DNA of 64,000 nt. It comes from Tretioscincus oriximinensis (lineage: Eukaryota; Chordata; Lepidosauria; Squamata; Gymnophthalmidae). This document shows, piece after piece, positions 19,290 through 29,925 of the stretch (the stretch's first letter is position 1; the number at the start of each line of letters is the position of its first letter). Made by a program: the position numbers and the translations under genes. The notes under the pieces are model-generated. The model was not told the origin of the DNA and made no database searches. It was given only the letters and a program-made list of their open reading frames with translations. The stretch is from positions 1,965,944 through 2,029,943 of the forward strand of contig JAJVDF010000136.1 in NCBI GenBank assembly GCA_022410635.1, given 5' to 3'.

Positions 19290-20098
19290 TACAAAGCAAA
19301 ATAGAAAAAGGCTTCAAAAAGATCTAGACAAGCTGGAACAATGGGCTGAAACTAACAGAATGGTATTTAATAGAGAGAAACGCAAGATCCTACAATGGGC
19401 AAAAATAATGAAAACAGCACATATAGAATGGGAGGAATATGAGGAGCAGCACAGATGAAAAGGATCTGGATATATTGGTAGATCACAGACTAAACATGAG
19501 TCAACAGTGTGAAGCAGCTGCAAAAATGGCAAACACAATCATGGGGTGTATTAAGGGGAGCATAGAATCTCAATCACGTGAAGTAATTATTCCTCTCTAC
19601 AGTACTTTGGTATGACCACACATGGGATCCTGTGTTCAATTCTGGGGGCCCCAATTTAAATAGGACATTGATAAACTAGAGCAACTTCAAAAGAGAGTTA
19701 CAAGGATGGTGAGTAGATTGGAAACCATGTCCTATGAGGAACGGTTAAAGGATCTAGGGATGTTTAGTCTGCAAAAGGGAAGACTGAGAGGAGACTTGAT
19801 AGCTGCCTACAAATATCTGAAGGGCTGCCACAGAGCAGAGGGATCAGCATTGTTCACATTGGCACATGGAAGGACTAGAAACAATGGAATGAAACTGCAA
19901 GGGAGGAGATTTAGATTAGATATCAGAAAAAACTTTCCAACAGTCAGGGTGATTAACCAGTGGAACAGTTTGCCACAGGAGGTGGTGAGTTTGCCTAAAC
20001 AGAGACTGGACATCTAGGATGGTTTAATGAATCCTGCATTGATCCATGTGGTTGGACTCGATGGCCCTGGAAGTCCCTTTCAACTCTATGATTCTATC
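19290..20098 (+). mobile_element. CR1 LINE 3' fragment, (ATTCTATG)n type
   Basis: Coding-like sequence (LETMSYEERLKDLGMFSLQKGRLRGDLIAAYKYLKG, then a stop-ridden ...RKNFPTVRVINQWNSLPQEVV) is followed by 'ttggactcgatggccctgg' and an 'actctatgattctat' end, the ATTCTATG terminus of bird-like CR1. It is a different and older lineage from the TTCTTATG copies. Confidence 0.88.
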
Positions 20099-20179
20099 TA
20101 ATCTGTTCCTTGCTTATGAATAGCTGGGCTGGCTAGACCTGACACACACTTTCAAACTTGGTATCTCTGCTGAAATGAC

Positions 20180-20465
20180 AGGCACGGACAGCTCAGTCGC
20201 TAAGGAATCCGTCTCTCATCTGGGAGATGGGGTTTTGAAGCCCTGTGTCGGACGTGGGGAGGGGTGAGCACCTTCCACTGGCCTGTAGCTCTAGCCAACC
20301 CAGCTATTCGAAAGCAAGAATTGCAAGAAATTGCAACTGACTGCAAGTAGATACATGGGAACCACCAGAGCCTGGTGGGGAAGACAGAATGTCAGCCTTT
20401 GGGCAAAAATACCCTTGTAAGCCGCTTTGAGTCCCTTTGAAAGGTGAGAAAAGCGGGGTATAAGA
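20180..20465 (+). mobile_element. tRNA-headed SINE (CORE-like type), near complete
   Basis: The head 'ggcacggacagctcagtcgctaagg' plus 'ggttttgaagccctgtg' (A- and B-box-like) is followed by the body 'ctgtagctctagccaaccca', 'ttcgaaagcaagaattgcaagaaattgcaac', and the tail 'gccgctttgagtccctttgaaagg...ggggtataagaaccc'. Near-identical copies lie at 41522 and 51316. Confidence 0.85.
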
Positions 20466-20582
20466 ACCCAGTTCTTCTTCTTCTTCTTCTTCTTCTTCTC
20501 CTCCTCCTCCTCCTCCTCCTTCTCCTTCTCCTTCTACTTTTCCTCCTCCTCCTCCTCCTCTTCCTCTTCCTCTTCCTCTTAA
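20466..20582. repeat. (TTC)n/(TCC)n SINE tail expansion
   Basis: TTC units grade into (TCC)n, (TTCTCC)n and (TTCCTC)n directly after the SINE tail. Confidence 0.9.
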
Positions 20583-20968
20583 CCGCCGTACCACTTTGGT
20601 TAGAGAAAGAGCAAAAGATTGGCCACATAAATGACTAATATCCTTGCTGTGTCAAATGTACATTTTCTGCAACTACTCTTCTAGCTTCCCTCATTTACCA
20701 CCTATATCAAAATCCATCACCCTAAACAGAATGGCATCTAGCTCTCAGGGGATCTAAGCAAAACTCTTCCTTTCGAAGGTTTGGGTATGTGCTGAATCAG
20801 GCGCTGCTTCCCCTTGACATGGGAAGGGAAATGAGTCAGCTGAACCATTTGGAGCACTACGCAACATGGATTTTGCTGTTTTAAGGAATAACAGAACCCT
20901 AGTTCCACCAGCAGATGGCACAAACACACAACCTTTGTAAGTGACGTTCCCCAAAGTGTTGTAACTAC
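20583..20968. other. No recognised feature
   Basis: No exon or repeat family is visible up to the A8 element. Confidence 0.35.
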
Positions 20969-21169
20969 TAGGCTGACCAGATGACCCCCTTTTTTGGGGG
21001 GGGGGTTGAAAACCCGATTTTGGGGTGCCTCCCAGTTTTTTCTGAGGAAAATTGTTTCAAAAAAAAGTTTTTTGAATTTTTTTGAATTTTTTTTCCTCAG
21101 AAAAAACGGGGGGCACCTCAAAAACGGGTTTCCTGGTGAGCCCTCAAAGGGGCTCATCTGGTCAGCCTA
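20969..21169. mobile_element. Palindromic hAT-like MITE, family A (A8)
   Basis: Starts TAGGCTGACCAGATGACCCC and ends 'catctggtcagccta'. The flanks GTAACTAC (20961-20968) and GTAATTAC (21170-21177) are an 8-bp duplication with one transition. Confidence 0.92.
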
Positions 21170-21367
21170 GTAATTACAGGTCCAGCTATTTTAGCTCTGG
21201 TTACACACCAATAATTAGCANGTGTTATTCAACTAAATGGATTGGGTAGGTACTGCACCTGGTTGCATACCTTTCCGCTGTTTGATTACCTGGCAAGAGC
21301 TGTTGGATATGAAAATATATTGCGCCCCTGTTGAAAAAAGGTCTTCAGAATGGGTACCAACGTTCTT

Positions 21368-22018
21368 AGGCCTTGTTTGCACAGGCTTAGTAATCCGTTT
21401 TGGGGAGTGAGCTATTCTGCATTGTCTGCATGGGGATGGAGCTAATCCACATTAGATGTGTTATGACAGCTTTCTAAATTGGACTGCTGGTCGAGCACAA
21501 TTAATGTGTTGCAGATGTGNTGTAATGCTGCTAAAAAAGCAGGTTAGCAGTGGTGAATTTTTACATGCAGCACGGATTCACGCCAAGCAGAAGCACAAAG
21601 AAGCAGAAATGAGGTTGCTGGGATGCCTGGGGTGCCTCCAGAGAACTACCTTTGAAGTGTCTGAAGAGTGCATGCTTGTAACTTCAAAGGCAGCTTTGAA
21701 GCTGTCCTCAAAGACAACGCTGAAGTGAACCAAGTGTAACATAGAATGGATCACCACATCGTTTGTAAGAATGACTTGATGTTTGTATGCTAGCACATAT
21801 TGCTCCCCTTCTAACATGGATCGAGATATCTATGCAAATGCATGTGGCTGCAGCTATTCCAGATCAAGATAATCCAGATTAACTGATTAATAACTTAATT
21901 CTGGGAGCAAACATAGTTTACTTCTGGGAGCTGGCCATGGTAGCTCTCTGGCTGTCAAAGATGCAAGCTGTGAGGGGTGGAAGTACTGTAATGTGATTTA
22001 AGGCAAACAGGGCCTAAA
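21368..22018. mobile_element. Possible TIR element, family L
   Basis: The left edge TTAGGCCTTGTTTGCACAGG mirrors the right edge 'ggcaaacagggcctaaat'. The interior contains 'gtgttgcagatgtg' and 'tgtggctgcagctattcc' blocks also seen near 50690-51000. I find no clean target duplication and no ORF. Confidence 0.45.
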
Positions 22019-22127
22019 TTCTACAAGTGGTATACAAAATGTCTGCACTCTGTCCTTCCAGGCACGGTGAGTAAGTTGCAGAGTGTAGAAAGGGAAGGTG
22101 GAGAGGTATGGATCGCCTTAAACATTT

Positions 22128-22222
22128 TATGAATGTGTTGTTGTTGTTGTTCTATGGTTTTTTTCTTGTTATTTTGTTACCCGCCCTGCTGGGACTATTG
22201 GTGAAGGGCGCGATATAAATAA
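22128..22222 (+). mobile_element. L2-type LINE 3' end
   Basis: It contains 'ttgttattttgttacccgccctgctggg' and 'gggcgcgatataaataa', then runs into an AAAG-rich tract. Confidence 0.5.
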
Positions 22223-22225
22223 TTT

Positions 22226-22345
22226 TATATAAAGAAAGAAAGAGAGAGAAAAAGGGAGAAAGAAAGAGAGAGAAAAAGGGAGAGGGAAAGAGAAAGAGAG
22301 AGAAAGAGAAAGGAAAAAGGGTTGGATATAAATCATTTTAAACAA
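22226..22345. repeat. (GAAA)n/(GAGA)n microsatellite
   Basis: Purine-rich repeats of GAAAGAGA units with GGGAGA interruptions. Confidence 0.9.
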
Positions 22346-22509
22346 ACAAATAAATAAATTACTTTTAACAGCCCCTCCATCCCAGTTGGGAGCTTATGTT
22401 TCACTCCCACTTGCACTCTAGGGGTGCAAAATCTAAAATATAAAAACAAACATTTATTATAATCTCTGTGTGCTTGATAACATTGAACTGTAAGTGGCTT
22501 TATCCAGGC

Positions 22510-22605
22510 ATCACTTAAGCTGCATCCACTCACTTGGAGCTAAGTGCCTTTAATTTCCTTAAACTGCATCCACTCACTTGGAGGTAAGCGTCTTTAATTT
22601 CTTGG
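22510..22605. repeat. Two-copy tandem repeat
   Basis: 'gctgcatccactcacttgga' followed by 'taagtgcctttaatttcctt' occurs twice in a row with a period of about 47 bp and few differences. Confidence 0.8.
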
Positions 22606-22611
22606 TCTTTA

Positions 22612-23310
22612 ATATAAGAACATTAGAAGAGCCATACTGGATCGGGCCAGAGCCCACCTAGTCCAGCATTCTGTCTCACACAGAAGCCCACAAGATGCAC
22701 CTGGGCAGCTTGAACAGAGGAAAGCAAAATATGCACCTGTTCATGATTCCATGCAAATGGTATTTATTTATTTTATTTATTTATTTGTACTTGTATCCCG
22801 CACTATACCCGAAGGTCTCAGGGCGTCGAACCATAGGGCGGCCCACATACCTTTTGTTGCTTTCNCCACAATAGACACTCTGTGGAGTGGTTGGGGCTCA
22901 GGGAGTTCAAAGAACTGTGAGTGGCCCAAGGTCACCCAGCTGGCTTTTGTGGAGGAGTGGTGAATCGAACCGGGAGACAACCAAGTACGAGGCCAACATT
23001 TAACTACTACACCAAACTGGCTCTCAGGAGTCCTGCCTGTTGCTGCATCCTGGAGGCAACATCCAGACATCCATCCTAGTACCTATTTATACCCTTGGTG
23101 TCCATAAACCTGTCTAGTCCTGTCTTGAAGTTATCCAAGGTGTTAGCTACCACCATCTCTTCAGGAAGTAAATTCCACAGGCCGATGAGCCTCTGGGTGA
23201 AAAAATACTTTCCTTTGTTCTCACTTTTCTACTCAACAGTTTGAAGAAGGGCCCCCTGGTCCTTGAGTTGTGTGATAGAGAAAACATTTTCCCTATTCAC
23301 CATTTCTAAT
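22612..23310 (-). mobile_element. CR1 LINE 3' fragment split by a SINE
   Basis: Minus-strand CR1 3' end (22612-22759), then a Sauria SINE, then CR1 again from 'ctcaggagtcctgcctgttgc' to 'gagaaaacattttccctattcacc'. Confidence 0.88.
22760..23027 (-). mobile_element. Sauria-type SINE inside CR1
   Basis: It begins with (TTTA)n then 'cttgtatcccgcactatacccgaaggtctcagggcg', an L2-like 3' tail, followed by 'ttgttgctttc' and 'tgactggcccaaggtcacccagctgg'-like body sequence. It ends with the tRNA-like head 'ctactacaccaaactggctc'. Confidence 0.88.
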
Positions 23311-23374
23311 ATGAATTAGAGAGTGTAGTCAATGGATTCTGCTACATCTAAAATACATTTAATCCCTTTTTGCT

Positions 23375-23640
23375 ATGTCTGGATGCAGCCTTACTTATTC
23401 CATAATGCCTCTGTATATACTGCTCAAAACAATTAAGGGAACACTTAGTGTCACACTGTTATGTTAAAGTGTTCCCTTAATTGTTTTGAGCAGTGTATTA
23501 GAGCCACAATATTCTCTGAAGGCTCTGCGATTGGACAGTATTTGGAAAAATCCCAGGGACTGATTTCATCAATGTTAGCAGTTACCATGGAACCCGGCTG
23601 AGTGCAGCAGCAGGGACAGGGAAGGAAAACCACAGGAAGT
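23375..23640. mobile_element. Unassigned repeat, family N, with inserted hairpin
   Basis: 'ggatgcagccttacttattcc' before the hairpin and 'ctgaaggctctgcgattggacagtatttgg...aaatcccagggac' after it match 45365-45540 in the same order. Confidence 0.5.
23418..23497. mobile_element. Tc1/mariner hairpin MITE
   Basis: TACTGCTCAAAACAATTAAG leads into 'ggaacactt', and the right arm is 'aagtgttcccttaattgttttgagcagtgta'. Arms of about 30 bp are almost perfectly complementary around a short loop. The ends (ACTGCTCAAAAAAATTAAGG-like) and flanking TA dinucleotides are those of a widespread Tc1-like family. It is only 80 bp long. Confidence 0.85.
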
Positions 23641-23784
23641 GAGAAGGAGGGACAAAGAGTTAGCTAGACAACCCCATAGCATTAAGCTCAGGGAATGGCT
23701 TATTGCACTAGTTCTAATATATTTTCTGGCCTGTTCTACTGCAGAATATCCAACTATAGCAAGTAAATTATATCTGGATGCAGA

Positions 23785-24342
23785 TAGACTGACCAGATTT
23801 TCTGAGACCCAAAACGGGGTAATTAATATTCATGCTAATTTGCATATTCATAAATATGCAAAATACCCACTAACATGCATTCCCTTCCAAAATTCCCGCC
23901 CGAGAAATCGGAGAATCATGTGAGAATTTTTTTAAGTGTGCGAGAGGTTTTAAACGGAGAATTTTTGGAGTACATCAGAATNTTTAANTTTTTTTTACAG
24001 AGGGGAAGGTTCCTTCAGAAGCTGGCCCCAGTTGCCAGAACCCCTTAGTGGTGGTGCAGCGATTTAAAAAATAAAGTTAAAAAAAATGAAGTGTGCGAGA
24101 AAGTTTTGAAGTGTGTGAGAATTTTTATTTTTTACTGAGGGGAGGGTGCCTTCAGGAGCTGGTCTCAGATGCCAGAGCCCCCTAGTGGTGCTGCAGTGAA
24201 TTTTTTTCAAAAAAAATATTTTTTTTCTAAAAAANAATTTCCTTAGCAAAAACTGGGGAAATGGTACACCCCCCTGTGAGAGCGGGGTAGACACCCCAAA
24301 ACCGAGTTCCCCCCCACAAAAAAANGGCATCTGATCAGCCTA
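23785..24342. mobile_element. hAT-like element, family K (K3), with internal duplication
   Basis: It starts TAGACTGACCAGATTTTCTG and ends 'catctgatcagccta'. The paired octamer region lies near 23838-23865. The interior block with 'ctggccccagttgccagaacccc' and 'agtggtggtgcagcg' is repeated at 24150-24200 ('gagctggtctcagatgccag', 'tagtggtgctgcag'). Flanking TGCAGATA and TGCAGGTA fit an 8-bp duplication if the terminal TA is counted as target. Confidence 0.78.
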
Positions 24343-24534
24343 TGCAGGTAATATTGGTTTTCACATCATATAGTACAATAGGAGGTTAGGAATGAAACTG
24401 TTATTAGCATATTTAACTGCTTTTTGCTGCCATTCCTGAATGTATCTCATTAGAACAAAATCTTGGAGTTAACCAGACGACTGTAGCAACCCCTCCTTCA
24501 TATTGCGGATCTAATTATCAGAATTTATGTAAAG

Positions 24535-25205
24535 CATTGTTTATTTGTTTGCTTATTTAATTGAAAAAAGGCTAAAGACATAATAAAACTCTCAATTAAT
24601 AAAAACAAGACACAGAATTAATATGTTAAAAGCAACGCTGCCTGGAAGTGAGGAAGTGGTGGTTGTTTTCCTCCCAACCAAAGACCATCTCAAAAAGGAG
24701 TGTTGTCAGAGATTTTCTGAATATATACAATAATGGCGATTGATGCAGCTCAGACTACCCCATAGTTTGGGGTGCCCCAGAGAAGGTCCTTCCTGGGTTC
24801 CCACCCCCCTTTGCTACTGAGATGGTGGAACTCCGCTGAAGATCTCAAATAACCACAACTCTTATTTATATCGGCCTTTTTATGAAAGGACGGCGCACAT
24901 AACTTTTGATTAATTCTCCACAACAGACACCTTGTGAAGTAGGTGGGGCTGAGAGAGTTCTAAAAAACTGTGATTGGCCCAAGGTCATCCAGCTGGCTTC
25001 ATGGAGGAGTGCGGAATCTAATCAGGAGGCTACTAGGTAAGATTCTGACACTCTAACTACTACCACCAGACTGGCTTTCCATTTGGCATGGGCAGGTTGA
25101 TACGGGACAAGAGATTCCTTTATATATTGGGAGCAGGTTCGTATTAAACAGGGCAGCTCTTGTGTATATTGCACACAAAGAGCATTCAGACTGCTAGGCA
25201 ACAAA
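24535..25205 (-). mobile_element. L2-type LINE 3' region split by a SINE
   Basis: 24535-24857 carries '(ttta)...', 'accccatagtttggggtgccccagagaagg' and 'ttgctactgagatgg'. After the SINE the L2 continues as 'ggcatgggcaggttgatacgggac' and 'cagggcagctcttgtg'. On the minus strand this is the C-terminal region of an L2 ORF2 (YLxxLLxxYxP-type), badly decayed. Confidence 0.65.
24858..25080 (-). mobile_element. Sauria-type SINE inside L2
   Basis: 'acacttgtgaagtaggtggggctgagagag'-like and 'gattggcccaaggtcatccagctggc' blocks, with the head 'ctactaccaccagactggc' at the right. Confidence 0.8.
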
Positions 25206-25466
25206 AGGAAGCGCTCACGAAATGTTCACTCCTTTGCATGCTGCACGCTCCTGAAATCCGATAACTCCGCAATGTGAAGGTAAGTTTGCCCAGACCCTAG
25301 TACTGCTACATGTTTCTGTTGCTGCTCAATTTTCCCTTAGATCTCTGTCTAGCCAGTGCTAGCGAAAGTCAAAGATTCCCATGCTTACTAATAGGTGTGA
25401 ACAGACAGCTGGCCACAACGTGGAGGAGGAGAGAAGGAATCAGCAGGAATTTATCACTCTTTATAT

Positions 25467-25638
25467 CAGCGGTTCTCAACCTGTGGGTCGCAACCCCGGC
25501 GGGGGTCGAACGACCAAAACACAGGGGTCACCTAAAGCCATGTTTCCGATGCTATGGAGTAGCCACCAAAATTGGGGTCACCGCAACATGAGGAACTGTA
25601 TTGCGGGGTCACGGCATTAGAAAGGTTGAGAACCACTG
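25467..25638. mobile_element. SPIN hAT MITE
   Basis: The ends CAGCGGTTCTCAACCTGTGG and 'aaaggttgagaaccactg' are SPIN termini. The internal 'ggggtcgaacgacc', 'cacaggggtcacctaaagcc' and 'catgaggaactgtattgcgggg' match the SPIN non-autonomous consensus that I know. The flanks CTTTATAT and ATATATAT are a weak 8-bp match. SPIN (SPACE INVADERS) is documented as horizontally transferred among tetrapods, including squamates. Confidence 0.88.
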
Positions 25639-25714
25639 ATATATATACTTACCTAGCAACCTAGTAATCTGGTTTATGAAGCTCGGTGGTCCACATTGTC
25701 GGCAGGGGACTATT

Positions 25715-26050
25715 TAGTTCTTTATTTGCATTTCTATACGGCCCTATTTAGGCTGATCAGATTACCCCTTTTGGGGAGGGTCTGTTGAAAACCCGTTTTT
25801 GGGGTGCCTCCTGGTTTTTTCTGAGGAAAAAAATAATAAAAAACAAAAGAAAATTAAAAAAAATATTTTTTTGAGCAAAATTTCCTCAAAAAAAGCCCCT
25901 GGGAGATGCCCCAAAACTAGGTTTTCAAACCCTCCAAAAAGGAGTCATCTGTTCAGCCTACGAAAGGTCTCAGGGCAGTTAACAAGAAAACTCAAATAAA
26001 TATATTTAAACAACACTATCCAAAATAACAAATATTAAAATACAACAATC
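25715..26050 (-). mobile_element. L2-type LINE 3' end split by MITE A9
   Basis: 'ctttatttgcatttctatacggccctat' precedes the A9 element and 'cgaaaggtctcagggcagttaac' follows it, the L2 minus-strand terminus. Confidence 0.7.
25749..25960. mobile_element. Palindromic hAT-like MITE, family A (A9)
   Basis: Starts TAGGCTGATCAGATTACCCC and ends 'catctgttcagccta'. It is inserted in an L2 3' end; the target duplication is not clear. Confidence 0.82.
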
Positions 26051-26234
26051 TTGTATTTTATGGTTTGTATTATATTGTGAGCTGTCCAGAGCTCTTTGTG
26101 AGGTGGATGCGGTATAAATCAAAGAGTTAAGTAAAGTAAAGTAAAAAGTAGAGATGGGAGAACGATTTTTTTCAGCCAGGTTAAAGAGGTGCGTCTTCAG
26201 TCGTCAAACTGTGACTGACAAAACTATGTTGAAT

Positions 26235-26905
26235 GATATACTTAATTTATTTACATTTCTATAGCACTCTGTACTTTAAGATCTCAGGGCAGTTGACAAT
26301 AAAAACCAACATANNAACATATTAGGACCAGATTGACATAGGCTGACTAGATGACCCCTTTTGGGGTGGGGTTGAAAACCCATTTTTGGGGTGCCTCCCG
26401 TTTTTTTCTGAGGGAAAAAAATTGAAAAAAAATCTTTTTTTGAAAACATTTTCCTCAGAAAAAACTGGGAGGTANCCAAAAATCAGGTTTTCAACACACA
26501 CACCCCAAAAGGGGTAATTTGGNCAGCCTAGATTAACATATTAAAAGTGTCTGAGGATAGGGAAGGGAGAGCAGTTTTCCAGCCAAAGGCCAGGATAAAG
26601 AGGTGTTTTTCCAAGTATTTTGTGAGATGGTGACTGACGCACCTGAAGGGGGAGACTGTCCCATAGTCTGGGGGCTGCCACAGAGAAGGCCCTGTCCTGG
26701 ATTCCCACCCTCTTTGCCACTGAGACAGGAGGTAGAGTCAAGAGAGCTTCCTCTGAAGAACTTAAGGCACAGGAAGGTTGATACGGGAGAAGCTGTTCCT
26801 TTAGATAGCTGGGGCCCAAGTTATTAAGGGCTTTAAAGGTTAGAGTTAGTACCTTAGATTGGTAGCAAACTGGCAGCCAGTGTAGCTTTTTCAAGTGAGC
26901 TGCAT
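26235..26905 (-). mobile_element. L2 LINE 3' part with ORF2 C-terminal remnant, split by MITE A10
   Basis: Left of A10: 'tttatttacatttctatagcactctg' and 'agatctcagggcagttgac'. Right of A10: sequence encoding on the minus strand LHWLPV, TLTFKALNNLGPSYL and RAFSVAAPRLWDSLP, the conserved L2 ORF2 C-terminal motifs. One frame stays open for about 117 residues, but the reverse transcriptase core is missing. Confidence 0.85.
26339..26530. mobile_element. Palindromic hAT-like MITE, family A (A10)
   Basis: Starts TAGGCTGACTAGATGACCCC and ends 'tttggncagccta'. The flanks GATTGACA (26331-26338) and GATTAACA (26531-26538) are an 8-bp duplication with one mismatch. Confidence 0.92.
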
Positions 26906-26924
26906 GATGTGTGTCCAGCCAGAA

Positions 26925-27475
26925 GTTCTTGCTCGAATGTTGAAGATTGTTGGCACTTAATAATAAGGCAACTCAATGATATTTTGCATATTGATATCCC
27001 CATGGTGGTAGAGATATTTGTCTCTAACTATATCTCCAATTTAAATTTAAATAGAATATATATCTGGTTAGACAGAGCATTTGTGCTGGGCAAGAGGCTG
27101 GAAGGATCAAGCCAAGTGGACTGTAGATTCATGGTTGGAATATATGATTGAGTTTTTACATTTTGATTGTACAAGAGAGAGAAGACTCTGTTTGCTGGCT
27201 ATACCAGCTAAGACCCCCTGGACTCTTACATGGTCAACGGCCATTGCTCAAGCCTTATTTATGTCAAACAATACTTTTGCANTTCAATCTGCCTGGATGC
27301 TGTTATCGCAAAGAAACATTGTATGAGAGAATACATGAATTTTCCTTTGTCCATCTTTTGTATCCAAAGGGGGGCGGTGTGTATTTATGTATTTATGTTT
27401 TTATGTGTTCTTGTTTACAAATATGTGATGTCTGTTATGTTGTTGGATTGTCTTAAAAACAAAAATTAAAAAAAG
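26925..27475 (+). mobile_element. L1 LINE 3' fragment (older)
   Basis: It has L1 ORF2 C-terminal-like pieces in shifting frames (IIRQLNDILHIDIPM; LNRIYIWLDRAFVLGKRLE) and ends 'aaaacaaaaattaaaaaaag', an A-rich tail. It is more decayed than the L1 at 7142. Confidence 0.65.
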
Positions 27476-27532
27476 TTAATGTGACCAAACTGTTACAGGC
27501 AAGTAACAATCCAGACTGGATCTGTAAAAGAA

Positions 27533-27960
27533 TATAAGAATACTACCGGAATTAGCCAGGTGCGTCACAGTAATGCAATGGGCTCCAGCCTCCCNCTTGC
27601 TCCCATCCATGCCTCCGCCCATTCCCTCCCTTGTGCCCTCCCACCCCCCTTTCACTTGCTGTTTGTTTCATTCCTTCTTTCTTTCCATTTTTCTTTCTTC
27701 TTTTCTTTATTTTTCCTTCTTTATCTTCCTTCCCTTCCTTTCTTTGTTCTTCCTTTCCTTCCTAGTTCTTGTCCCAGTACTGAACCCTGGAGGTATTCCA
27801 TTTCTCACATCTTTCCACCCAGAGAACTATCCATGCTTTCCTTTCCTGGTTTTTTCTAACAGAAAAGTTTTTGTTAGCCAGTTTCTAACCCAGGACTCTG
27901 GTCTGTGAAAACTACCAAAGTTTCAAGCCCTGTCATTGGTTGTTATACCTTGGAATGCAT
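27533..27960 (+). mobile_element. Unassigned repeat, family I (first half)
   Basis: It starts 'tactaccggaattagccaggtgcgtcac', then a C-rich and (TTCC)n tract, then 'aactaccaaagtttcaagccctgtcattgg'. The same order occurs at 39655-40010. I cannot assign the superfamily. Confidence 0.5.
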
Positions 27961-27974
27961 AACAGGCATTTTAT

Positions 27975-28142
27975 TATGATAAGAGGACCCTCCGGAATAG
28001 GGCCAGAGCCCATCTAGTCCATCATTCTGTCTCANGCAGTGGCCCGTCACTTGCACTTGGCCAGTCTCAAGCAGAAGAAGGAAAACCCCTCACTTGTTCT
28101 TGACATCCTGCAAATGGTACTTCAGGAACAGTGCCTGTAAAA
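27975..28142 (-). mobile_element. CR1 LINE 3' fragment
   Basis: 'gggccagagcccatctagtcc', 'cagaagaaggaaaacccctcacttgttc' and 'cctgcaaatggtacttcagg' in minus-strand CR1 order. Confidence 0.75.
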
Positions 28143-28164
28143 AGAGCCCTCCAACCCNGAATAG

Positions 28165-28305
28165 TGGAAGACCACATTAAACAAGACATTGCAATTAGAT
28201 AAATGGGAACCAACATAATGTGATGAGAAAGATAGAATGTTAGCCTTCAGGTGACAAATAACTTGTAATCTGCTTCAGGTGAGAAAAGTGGAATATAAAA
28301 ATCCA
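28165..28305 (+). mobile_element. tRNA-headed SINE (CORE-like), 3' half
   Basis: 'cattgcaattagataaatgggaaccaaca', 'gaaagatagaatgttagcc' and 'aagtggaatataaaaatcc' are the SINE body and tail. The tRNA-like head is absent. Confidence 0.65.
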
Positions 28306-28556
28306 GTTTTTCTTCTTTCTTCTTTTTTTCTTTTTTTTCTTTTTTCTTCTTTCTTTCTTTCTTTTTCTTTTTCTCTTTCTTTTTTTTCTCGTTCTTTTTC
28401 CTCTTCTCTTTCTTTTTCTTCTTCCTCTTCTTTTTTCTCTTCTTCTCTTTCTTTCTTTTTCTTCTTCTCTTTCTTTCTCTTCTTCTCTTTCTTCTTTTTC
28501 TTCTTTTTCTTTTTTTCCCTTCCTCTTCTTCTACTTCTTCCTCTTCCTCTTCGTCA
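28306..28556. repeat. Polypyrimidine (TTC/TTTC)n tract
   Basis: A 250-bp C/T tract grown from the SINE tail. The ORF across it is an artefact. Confidence 0.92.
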
Positions 28557-28559
28557 TCC

Positions 28560-29170
28560 GTTCCAGTGCAGTCTATTTCAAATTAAACAGCAACACAACA
28601 TATACATGGGCAAGGCATGTGCATGGAATCTGCATTTAGCATGTGGTTTCTCAGTTCTAACGCTGCTCGGCATACATAAATGCAAATGCAAACTGCTACA
28701 GTCATTCCAGATCGAGCAAGTAGTGAGGACTGTTGCCTTGAAACCTTGATGCTGAAAGCATGGAATAAAGCACAAAACCTACTGAATGGTTCGTTGCATA
28801 CAGTTTATAGACCTGCTTGCGAAATAGCTTGAGTAGTTTAAACATTATTACGAAGCACGGAGGCAGAGAACACATCAGATCAGGCAGTTTTATTGTCGGA
28901 AGCAGGATAATGGAAGACGCATATCAAGGAGGGATCACATGAAGGAAATAACTGTTGGTGGAGCGTGGAAACCCTGTAGATGAACGTTCTGATAAAGATT
29001 GCATGAATTTACAAGAGTGCAAAATTAAGCACAAAATACCAGGAAAAAACCCTGCATTTCCACATTCATAGCAGCCCTTTTTTCTGAAGAACACAAGATA
29101 ACAAATATGGTTTCTTCTCCTCCACGAGATCACCTATGGGAGCCCTTGCTTACTTGATCCAGTTTAATGA
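28560..29170. other. No recognised feature
   Basis: No exon or named repeat is visible. Confidence 0.35.
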
Positions 29171-29171
29171 A

Positions 29172-29775
29172 TCCAGATTGTCTTGTGCAAAATAGGTTGG
29201 GCTTCATTAGAAGTCGGACAACGTATGGAACTGGAGAAAATGCAAATCAGGGCAATAAGAACAACCAAACAACTGGAACAAATTCCTTATGAAATCAGTC
29301 TGCAACATCTTAAGTTTCTTCAGCCTCAAAAGATGGCGGTTAAGAGGTGGTCTGATTGGAGTGCATAAAATTAGGTATGGGATGGATAAGTGGAATTTTG
29401 AAACTGATGGGCAGAAAAGTGGGAACAGATAAAGGAAAGTATTTTTTCACCCAGAGGGTTATCAGTTTGTGGAATTTACTTCCTGAATAGGTGGTGGCGG
29501 CTAAGAGCTTGGATAGCTTCAAGACAGGACTAGACGGGTTTATGGACACCAAGAGTGTAACTGGGTACTAGGATGGATGTCTGGATGCTGCCTCAGGGAT
29601 AGAGCAACAGGCAGGACTCCTGAAATGCCATTTGCAGGGAGTCATGATCAGGTGCATATTTTGCTTTCCTCTGTTTGGACTGCCCAGTTGCATCTGTTGG
29701 GCCTCTGTGTGACACAGAATGCTGGACTATATGGGCTCTGGCCTGATCCANTATGGCTCTTATGTTCTTATTAGA
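29172..29775 (+). mobile_element. CR1 LINE 3' fragment
   Basis: 'gaactggagaaaatgcaaatcagggcaata' (ORF2 C-terminus, KMQIRAIRTTKQLEQIPYE) runs through 'aagacaggactagacgggtttatgg' to a TATGGCTCTTATGTTC end. It contains frameshifts. Confidence 0.87.
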
Positions 29776-29925
29776 GAAAAATTAGCTATCACACAACAAT
29801 AGGCATAGAGGGCCCTCTATGACGCTGATGGACAGAAGAGTTAAAATAGACAAGGGAAAGTATATATATTTACCTAGAGGGTCACTGGTCTATGGAATTT
29901 AATTCCAGAAGGTAGCAGTGGTAGT
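29776..29925 (+). mobile_element. CR1 LINE internal fragment
   Basis: It repeats the 'agctatcacacaacaataggc' to 'ggaatttaattccagaag' interval already passed in the preceding CR1, so it is a separate insertion that interrupts no known frame. Confidence 0.7.

Noticed and set aside
20180..20250. Free-standing tRNA gene
   Set aside because: The A/B-box-like sequence is the head of a SINE repeated elsewhere in the window; no complete cloverleaf is convincing.
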